DNA from: Porphyra umbilicalis
Lineage: Eukaryota; Rhodophyta; Bangiophyceae; Bangiales; Bangiaceae
Length of the DNA stretch: 64,000 nt
Reading direction: 5' to 3'
Assembly: GCA_002049455.2 (NCBI GenBank)
Contig: KV918934.1
Coordinates: 62,001-126,000, forward strand
In this document: positions 56,449-64,000 of the stretch, in pieces
Layout: the number at the start of each line of letters is the position of its first letter
Numbering within the stretch: position 1 is the stretch's first letter
Notes under the pieces: generated by a model
What the model saw: only the letters and a program-made list of their open reading frames with translations
Database searches by the model: none
Told to the model about the DNA's origin: nothing
Program-made: the position numbers and the translations under genes

Positions 56449-57483
56449 ATGTACTCTGATCATTTGCGCGCTTCTGCTCTCTCCATGCTGTCCAACGGTG
56501 TGGAGCGCAGCAAGGTGCGCAGCAGCAATGGCGTGTCGCGCACACAGCTGAGGCGCTGGGAGCAGTACTACGCGGACAGCGGGTCGGTGTGGCGCAACGC
56601 GGACCGGCGGAACAAGCACCACGACGCTTGCGAGTACGACCGGCAGCTGATGGACGGGCTTATCTACCTGGTGCGGAACCATCCTCATGCGTTGCTCCGC
56701 GAGCACGCCGAGATGCTCAAGATAATGAGTCAGGACCCGGCGGGGGACATGACACGGGTGCGTCTTTCTAAGAGCACGGTCGACCGCCACCTTCGCCGAC
56801 TTGGATTCAGTCGTAAAAAGATTTTGCGGCTGTTTCGTGAGTCGACGGAGGAGCGCCGGCGTTAGCACGCCATCGTACGGCAGCGCATCCCCCGTCGCTG
56901 CATCTTCTCCGTCGATGAGACGCACACGGATGGGTCCGACGTGTTTCGTCTCTACGGCCGGTCGCTGACGCACGAGCGCTCGCACCTCCGTGATCGTGAC
57001 CCGCGGTCCGTCCCTCGCACAAGCACAACGATGGCGGTATCCAGCCAAGGCCGCATCCTCGGCTTTATGTCTCTGGTCGTGCGGGAGAAGGCGTTGACGG
57101 GGGCGGACTGGCGACTTCTTCTTCAACATCTCTTCCCCAAGCTCGGCGTGTACACGCCGGGGGCGCCATGGGATTTACAGCCAGACAACTGCGTCGTGAT
57201 GTTTGACAACGCCCCTATCCATGACGCCGATGGAGACGCTTTCATGACGGCCAACGGTGTCGCGTTCCTCCGCCTTCCTCCATACAGCCCCGACATGCAG
57301 CCGATTGAAGGCGTTTTCAACGATTTCAAGGTGATCATCCGAAATTTGGTCTACCACAATCAAGCACTGGTGGATGACCCCCACCTGCTGCAGGCGATGG
57401 CGGCCAGTTTCTTGAGCCAGCGCCACATTGTCGGGCAATTTGACCGCGTAGATCGGGTTTTGGCCGCAGTTCGTGCCCACTAA
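56449..57483 (+). pseudogene. Tc1/mariner-IS630 family transposase with one in-frame TAG
   Basis: One frame from ATG 56449 (MYSDHLRASALSML) to TAA 57483, 344 codons, interrupted only by TAG 56863-56865. The N-terminal half has a helix-turn-helix of this family (GVSRTQLRRWEQYY; later LSKSTVDRHLRRLGFSRK). The DDE/D triad is intact: IFSVDET (Asp ~156), VVMFDNAPIHD (Asp ~253), PPYSPDMQPIEG (Glu ~287), with 33 residues between the last two. The TAG sits just before the first catalytic strand, where relatives often have Trp, so a single TGG-to-TAG change could explain it. Inverted repeats were not found. By family it is a cut-and-paste enzyme acting at TA sites, like those flanking the MITEs at 19.5-21.2 kb, but no shared termini link the two. 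Confidence 0.85.
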
Positions 57484-60400
57484 ACACTTGCCTTTTTTTC
57501 TCACCTTGCTGTCTCTGACCCCACACGCTTGACAAGCACGTCACGGCGGAGCATCACAGTGCCGTCCGGAGCACCGGCGGATGCTGCGGCCGTGGCCGGC
57601 GGAGGCGGCCTCGGCGGCGGCGGTCTCGGCGGCGGCGCATCGGCGGCGGCGCATCGGCGGCGGCGCATCGCGCTGAACCTGTATTTCCTGCCACCGCTGC
57701 GTTCGACGTGAGCGGCACGGGCTGCGGCGGTGGGCATGTCGCCGCGTCAGCCGTGTCCGGGAATGTCGCGCCTGCTGCACAATCGCTGGAGGGGCGTGGC
57801 GGCGGCCATGACCGCGTGCGCCCCGTCGCCGGCGGCGGCAGCGGCGGCCATGGCCGCGTGCTCCCCGTCACCGGTGGCCGCCACAGCCACCGCCGCCGCC
57901 ACCGTGACCGTCGCCGCCACCACTGCTGCATTCGGCCGCCGCCAGCGCCGCCGCCGCGGTGGCCCTCGCCGCCTTTGTGGCCGCCGCTTGCGCCAGCACC
58001 GCCCCCGGCGGGAGCGGAACGCGACGCGACGCCGGAAACTCGGGCTCCGCCGTGGCTGTCGGACAGACCACGATGTCGCCGCCGTTTGCGCCGCCGCCGT
58101 CTGCGCCGCCGCAGCCACGGCCGCCGCCGCCTCGGCCGAAGCCACGGTCGCCACAACAGCAGACGGCCGCGGCCGCTCGGAGCACGTGCTGGCCACCGCA
58201 GGTGGGACAACGAACGGAAGGGGGTGCGCGGGGGGTTGCGCGGGGGGGGGGGGGGGGGGGGGAGGCGTACGCCCGGACGTCAACAAGAGCCGCAACGTTG
58301 ACAAACACATCGGCAGGCGCGGGCGTGGACGGGACCGTCGGTGGCGGCAGCGGCACGAGTCGCAGTGATGCCTCGCACGGCGGCGGCGGCGGCTGTTGAG
58401 GGGCCCGCCGCCGTCGGCCGCGGCAGATGCGCCGTCGCGGGAGTCACCGGCGCCGCCGCCGCCGCCGCTGCCGCCGCAGCCGCCACCGGCGCCGCGGAGG
58501 CCTTGGCCGCCCGAGGCTGCCCGAGCGAGAGCGGCGCCATCCTCGTTGCCGCGGAATGGGCACGGCCGAGCGGGACCGGTGCCGGGGTGTGGGGGGCAGG
58601 GCGAGGGCGCGGGGCGCGGGGCTGCCAACGCGCCCGTCGGGGCGTTCCACGCCGGCGCGCGAATTGGGGCGACGGCATACCCACGACGGCCGCCGCGTGC
58701 GCGGTCGCGACCAGCAGGGGCGCGCATCGTGGGGCCTGGTTGGCGGCCCGGCGCCGGCCGTCGCAACCGCCGCCGCCGTCTGAGCTACCGCGACTGCAGC
58801 CGACGCCCCCGGCACTCGCGGTGCAGGTGCTGTCCCCGGAGGGAGGCCCAGAGCGTGGCGCGCCAGCGGCATGCCGGTCGCCGTCGTCCCAACCGGCACG
58901 GCGGTCGTCGCCGCCGCCGTTGCCGCGGCGCACGTCGCCCCCGCCCACGGCGCCGCCGCAAGCGCCACCGCCGTCACTGGGAGGCCCGTACCGTGGCGCT
59001 CCGCTGCCAACCAGGCGGCCGACGCGGCAACGGCCACGGCCGTCGCCGCCGCCCCCGCATACAAATCGCCACGGGAACCGGCACCACCGCCGGCACCGCC
59101 GCGTGCGCCGCCTCCCTGTGCGCCGCCGCCGCGTGCGCCGCCGCCGCGTGCGCCGCCGCCGCGCGCGCGACGGGGAGCGCCGCGGACGGCGAGGCGGCCG
59201 CCGTCGCAGCCGCGTCCGCGCTCGCCGCCGCTATCGTCTGCAGTGCCACCGGGTCCGCCAATGTCGCCGCCGACGCGGCGGCGTGCGTCGCCACAGCTGT
59301 CGAGGTGCGTACGTTGTGACGCGGTGCCACAGGCCCGGCGGTCGGCGTTCCGACCGCTACAGTAGCCGCCACCGCCGCCTGTGACGCTGTCGCGGACGCC
59401 GCAACAAAGGACGTCGCCGCCGTGGGTGCCGCCGCCGCCACCTTGGGGGAAGCAACGTGGCGTGCCACCGCAGTCCAGGCCGCAGCCTCCGGAGCGGCTC
59501 CCGCCGCCGCGGCGCCTTCCCGTGGCGGCGCCTCCGCCGGCGCTGTGTCCCCAGCGTCCGCCGCCACCACCGCTGCCGCCGCTCCTAGCAGTCAGAGCAA
59601 ACAGAGGGGCGGCGGTGTTGGGGAGACACGGGGGGTGGTGAGGGAGAGGGGCGGTGGGGGGGAGGCCGGGGGCGGACGAAGCAGCATGCGACGGCGCGGC
59701 CGAGCAGACCTGCTGTCCGCTTCCGCTTGTTCTTTGTTGCCACTGCGCGTGCCGCCGACACCGCCACGTCGCACGTCGACAGCCGTGGCGGCAACAGCGT
59801 CTGCAGCGCGGCCTGTGGGCCGAGGCGGGCGCAGCGGTAGCCGTGCCGCCACGGCCTTAAAGAGTGTGCGTGACAGCGCGCGTTGGCGGCAGCAGCGGCG
59901 GCGGAAACAGCCGCAACATCGGCCGTAGCCGCCGCGTGGAACTGGTGCCACCGACGGTAGCAGCAGTTGCGGAGGCCGTCAAACGGCGGCTGGCGGCGCG
60001 GCCGCCCCATGCGCAGTCCGGCTGCCGTCGCCGCTGCCGCCGCGGCCGCCGCCACCGTCGCCGCCACCGTCGCCGCCACCTATTGTTGCACCGACCACCG
60101 CCACGCCCTCAAAAGGCACCGCCGACGTGGCGACCGCTCCACCCATCGTGCTCGCCTCTGACTCGCCGTGGGCGCGTCGGCACCAGGACGCCGTGCCGGC
60201 GAAGACGCCACCCCCCCCGCACCTTCCTTGACACCACTGCCGCCGCCGCAGCCACCGCCGCCGCCGCCGCCACCAGCTCCCCCTCCCCACCCTCCCTTGG
60301 CCGGCGTAGGGCGCCCTCCCTCCCGCGGCACTGTCGCCCGCGCTTCCGCGGCGGTGCGCCCACCAAGCCACCCCCCCCCCCCTCACTGCGTGCGCCGCGT

Positions 60401-61029
60401 CGACACGCCCATCACCATCCTCGCGGCACCGTCGAGCAGAACCGTCGCCTTGACATCCCGCACGGCGACGACCTCACAACAAACATACGGCAGGGCGTCG
60501 CAGCCCCCGTTGCCGGCGGCGGCGGCGGCTGCGGCGGCGGCTGACGACGCCGTCACGCCCACGGCGGCGAGCAGCGGCGGCGACAGCGACCGCACGGTGA
60601 CGCCGTCGAGATCGACGCCGAGAACCGGGGCGCCCGTCGTCGGCTTGGCCGCGACAAAACGTCACCTACCGGTCGTCCCGCGCGGCGCCGCCGACGAGGA
60701 GCACCACAAAGGCGCCGCCGAGGAAGGTGGCGGGCTGCTTGGGCGCGACGGTGCGCGCCACCAACGACGCGGCAGCCGCAAACGTGCGCGGAACAAACGC
60801 CGGGGCCGGGGCGGCGGCGGTGGTGCCGCCGCCGCCGCCGCCACGGCCGCCGCCCACCCCCGCGGCGGCGCTGACACCGTCGAGTGACACCACCGGGTAG
60901 GCGAGTTGGAGGCGCAGCTCCACCCTCGTCCGCGCCCGCGCCGACCGCACCTCCACGCCATACAAAATTGCATGCGACAGCCCTGCACGGCCAGCGCGGC
61001 GGCGACGGCGGCGAGCGGGACGTACAGCG
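57484..61029. other. GC-rich low-complexity region, no confident gene
   Basis: Ala/Arg/Pro-rich frames are open on both strands. A 21-nt G run lies at 58242-58262, a gcgtgcgccgcc repeat near 59095-59165, and gcatcggcggcg repeats near 57635-57670. Minus-strand pieces around 60.4-61.0 kb (HAILYGVEVRSARARTRVEL; YVCCEVVAVRDVKATVLLDG) look more protein-like than the rest and could be exons, but no family is recognised. Confidence 0.4.
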
Positions 61030-62680
61030 ACAGTACCTGTCGCCGTTGACGGCAACAGCTGTCAATTCGGGCTGCCGCCGACGCGGGGCGTTGCGGGGGT
61101 GGTGCCCGCCGACAACGGCGGCGGCTGCGGCAGCGGCCGCAGCAGCAGCAGCGGCGGCGGCAGCTATCGGCCGCCCCTGCCGTCAGTTGGCGTCACGTCA
61201 GGCTCCCATGACCACCGGTTGCGGCGGGGGTGGGGCTCGCCGTCGACGGCGGCGGCAATGGCTGGAAAAGGAACAGCGGCAGCAGCAGCTGGCGGCCGCC
61301 GGAGGTGGCAGTTGGCGTCACGTCGAGCTCCCGCCGCCGCGGGGAGTGGCGGGGGTGGTGCGCACTGGCGACGGTGGCGGCAGAAGCCACAAAAGCTGCA
61401 GGTCCAGCAGCGGCAGGACGCGCCGGCTGTCGCAAGCGGCAGCAGCTGTCGAGTCGGGATCCCGCCGCCGTTGGGCGTCGCGGGGGTAGTGGCCGCTGAC
61501 CATGACGGCGGCAAAAGCTGCAATGGTTGCAGGTCATGCAGCGGCAGATAGGACCGGCCGGCGCGAGCAGCAGCAGCCTTCAAGTCAGGATCCCGCCGCC
61601 ACGGGGAGTGGTAGGGGTTGTGCCCGCCGAAAACGGCGGCGGCAGCGGCCGCACCAGCAGAAGCGGTGGCAGCAGCCAGCGGCCGCAGAAGCAGAAGTGG
61701 CGGCAGCCGCTGGCGACTGCCGCCGGCAGCAGCCATCGGCCGCTACACCAGAAGTGGCGGCAGCAGCTAGCGGCTGCCGCCGGCAGCGGCCAGCGGCCGC
61801 CGTCGGCGGCAGTAGGCGCTAAGTCGGGCTCCCGCCGCCGCGATGCGTGGCGCGGGTAGTGTAGACCGACGACAGCGGCGGCAGTGGCGACAGAAGCCAC
61901 AACCGTGGCAGCCGCAACGGCGGCAGCCGAAGCGGCCGCTGGAGGAAGCGGCCGCCATCGGCGGCAGCAGCATCCACGTCAAGCTTTTGCCACAGCGGGG
62001 CGTGGCGGAGAATTTGCCTGTCCACGACGGCCGCGGCCGCCACCACAGCAGCAGCAGCAGCGGCAGCAGCTAGCGACCGCCTCTGGCGTGAGTTGGCGTC
62101 ACGTCGGGCTCCCGGGTGCGGCGGGGGTACGGCCTGCCGAAGACGGCGGCGGCGGCGGCAGCAGTCAGTGGCCGCTTGCGGCAGCAGTAGGCGCCATGTC
62201 GGGCTACCGCCGCCGCGGGGCGTGGCCGGGGTGCTGCTCACTGAAGACAGCGGCGGCGGCAGCCACTACAGCTGCAGCCGCAGCGGCGGCTGGAGCCACC
62301 GGCCGGCGGCGGCGGCAGCAGCTACCAAGTCGGACTCCCACCGCCACGGGGCGTGGCGGGGGTAGTGCCCACTGCCGACGGCGGCGGCAGCCATAACGAC
62401 GGCGGCTGCAGCGGCAGCACGAGGTACCGGCTGTCGCCGGCCGCAGCAGGTGCCCATTTGGGCTCCTGCTGCCGCGGAGATTGGCGGGGGTGGTGCCTGC
62501 CGACGACGGCGGTGCGGCTGCAACTGCCACAGCGGCTGCAACTGCAGCGGCGGCTGGACGTACCGGCCGCCGCCGGCGGCAGGAGCTGCCAAGTTAGTGG
62601 CGGCAGCAGCTAGCTGCTGCCCCCAGCGGCAGTACGTGCCAGTCGGGCTCCCGCCGCCACCGGTCGCAGTGGGGATGTTG
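61030..62680. repeat. degenerate ~130-bp tandem repeat, about 12 units
   Basis: The anchor gggctcccgccgccgcgggg, or a variant, recurs near 61070, 61202, 61326, 61458, 61588, 61826, 61980, 62102, 62198, 62330, 62456 and 62642. Each is followed by cgggggt-gtgcccgccgacga and a (ggc/agc)n tract. Units are strongly diverged, so the array is old. Confidence 0.8.
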
Positions 62681-63101
62681 CTGGCTGAGGAGGCGCCTAC
62701 TGAGGCAGGTGGCGGCGGCGGCGGCTGCAGCAGGAGCTGCCGCGCAGGCGGCCTCCGGTCCCGGAGAGGCGTGGCGGTGTCAGAGGTGCTGCTCGATGCG
62801 CTGTCGCAAGTGATGTGCGGCGTGGCCGCCGCCGGCAGGCCATCGCATGTGATCCAAGGCGGGTGGAGGGGGTGCAAGCGAGAGCACAAAGGGCCGGTCT
62901 AGAGGCAGGGAGCTGGAGCACACCACGTGCTCCGGGAGAACGTGCGTGCATGAATAAAAGGACACCTCTTGAACAAGAAACAAGGGATGGAGGTTCTTCA
63001 AGAACGGGACGGGGCAAGCAATCGGCCAAACCGTGACCCTCATTTGACCTGCACCCGCACAGGCACTCCGGCGAGAGTTGCCCCTCTCCCACTTCTGGCT
63101 G
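62681..63101. other. 3' flank of the E(z)-like gene
   Basis: No gene-like frame. On the minus strand it is the downstream region of the SET gene. ttttattcatg (about 62950-62960, plus strand) contains the complement of an AATAAA-type poly(A) signal about 150 bp past the stop. Confidence 0.4.
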
Positions 63102-64000
63102 TCACTTCACCCACGAGTCAAGAGCATAGCCATAGTCAAAAAAGACCTCCTCTCCGGGGCTCAGATCCCTCGCAGCAAAGAGAGCGGCGCGAATTGTACC
63201 GCCGATGCTCAGCAGCTTCATGTGCAGGTTGGGCGAGTCGGAGCTGTGGTTGATGAACTTCGTCCTGCTTCCAACTCGGGTGGCGTCGACGATGGTTGTT
63301 TGTGACAGAGTGGCGAGGTAGCTTACCCCCCGCGCGTCGTACGCTCGACCGCGACGGTGCCCCTCCGCGGTAGAGACAAGCTCTCCCACATATTCACCAA
63401 CCAAATCTCCGGCTGCAGCTGGTTCGGCGACAAAGACGCCAAGCCCGTGGGCACGAGATGCGCCCAGGACGAGGCGCACCCGGGCACCAACTTGAACTTG
63501 AACGTTGCGACAGCGCCTAGTACCTGCCGACGTCGGACTGCGCGAAGACGCAGCGACGCCAAGACCAGACATGACACCGGGGTCGGTTGGGCGTGGTGAC
63601 CGCACCAGGCGCCAATAGGCCCCAGTTGCGGCCGCAGTGGAGCGGGTGATGGGAGATTCTGCCATCACGGATCCCGTAGTCAGCCCGTCCACGCCTGATG
63701 CCGGATGCAGGTGGGCACCGCACATCATGCACGCGTCAGGGTCACACTCACGGTCCATGGCAAAACAAGGGCACGAATCCGTCTCACAGCGCGACGGCGA
63801 GGTGCAGGAGCACGATATGTGCCTGCTGCAAAACAGCGACCCATCCGTCGGTGCGCAGCCGTCGGCGGGGATAAATGCGGACGCCGAAGTGCCGGCATCC
63901 AACACCACAGGCACGCGCGACGCCCAACGGGTACGGGCACACCCACACTGCTTCTCACACGACACGTCACTTTGCACGCATCGACAATTGTGCCGCGTGC
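63102..64000 (-). CDS. E(z)/EZH-like histone H3K27 methyltransferase, C-terminal part
   Basis: The frame enters at the right window edge (HNCRCVQSDVSCEKQCGC) and ends at TGA 63102, about 300 residues. The first part is a CXC domain: Cys-rich, with CSCTSPSRCETDSCPC and ECDPDACMMCGA, the latter like RECDPDLCLTCGA of EZH2. A low-complexity linker follows, then a SET domain: GLGVFVAEPAAAGDLVGEY, VDATRVGSRTKFINHSSDSP (the NHS motif) and GEEVFFDYGY (catalytic Tyr). NPNC after NHS is SPNL here. Presence of CXC immediately before SET identifies the E(z) family. By family it is the catalytic subunit of PRC2, in the nucleus. The N-terminal EED- and SUZ12-binding regions lie outside the window. Confidence 0.92.
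   Translation of the reverse strand, partial: TRHNCRCVQSDVSCEKQCGCARTRWASRVPVVLDAGTSASAFIPADGCAPTDGSLFCSRHISCSCTSPSRCETDSCPCFAMDRECDPDACMMCGAHLHPASGVDGLTTGSVMAESPITRSTAAATGAYWRLVRSPRPTDPGVMSGLGVAASSRSPTSAGTRRCRNVQVQVGARVRLVLGASRAHGLGVFVAEPAAAGDLVGEYVGELVSTAEGHRRGRAYDARGVSYLATLSQTTIVDATRVGSRTKFINHSSDSPNLHMKLLSIGGTIRAALFAARDLSPGEEVFFDYGYALDSWVK

Noticed and set aside
54068..57129. Very long Arg/Ala-rich open frames on both strands of the GC minisatellite
   Set aside because: Stop codons are rare in >80% GC repeats; no motif or codon-position signal, and frames on both strands are equally open.
57747..62365. Many Ala/Pro/Arg-rich frames
   Set aside because: Same composition effect; units of the 130-bp repeat change phase, so no continuous protein is supported.
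1..64000. Retrotransposon reverse transcriptase or integrase
   Set aside because: No YxDD-type or integrase zinc-finger motif was seen in any frame.

Overview
This is a nuclear eukaryotic window. It is very GC-rich, holds only a few well-supported genes, and is dominated by satellites, minisatellites and transposon remains. Long open frames exist on both strands in most GC-rich stretches, so I annotated a frame only when it carried family motifs or was clearly protein-like. The host cannot be named. Two PRC2 components and a fragment of plastid (GapA/B/gap2) type GAPDH would fit a GC-rich alga of the Archaeplastida. The only rRNA here is a short, diverged 18S 5' fragment and does not settle the question.

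Layout: 1-3.66 kb is a 276-bp satellite that continues off the left edge. At 3.9-13.0 kb there is a lower-GC block that may be one large DNA transposon. It holds a large (+) protein with a 312-bp repeat tail, a KDM5-like JmjC plus zinc-finger protein (+), and a convergent, intact CACTA/Plavaka-like transposase (-). At 13-21.4 kb there is non-coding, transposon-derived DNA: short tandem repeats, an 18S fragment split by a hAT-like element, and two complete copies plus one interrupted copy of a TA-flanked MITE. At 22.3-23.9 kb (-) there is a sucrose-transporter-like MFS gene. At 24-30.4 kb I see no gene but several repeats, including a perfect 18-bp palindrome followed by three hairpins. At 30.5-32.3 kb (+) there is an unknown Cys/His-rich protein. 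At 33.8-37.5 kb (+) there is a broken Cu-type P1B-ATPase whose end has been replaced by CAG repeats. At 39.1-39.6 kb (-) there is a small Cys-rich protein. At 40.7-47.1 kb there are weak hypothetical frames and arrays of 232 bp and 75 bp. At 51.2-53.1 kb (-) there is a SUZ12-like VEFS-box gene with a GAPDH fragment abutting its 3' end. At 54.4-57.5 kb there is a GC minisatellite and then a Tc1/mariner-IS630 transposase with one in-frame TAG. At 57.5-62.7 kb there is more GC-rich repeat. At 63.1-64 kb (-) there is the C-terminal part of an E(z)-type SET methyltransferase, running off the right edge.

Functionally, the most coherent signal is chromatin silencing. The catalytic and scaffold subunits of PRC2 (E(z)-like and Su(z)12-like) lie about 10 kb apart on the same strand, and a JmjC demethylase-like protein sits beside a transposase at the other end. 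Several frame breaks fall in G or C homopolymers and may be assembly errors. Others, such as a lost catalytic Asp and in-frame TAG codons, are substitutions and look like real decay.
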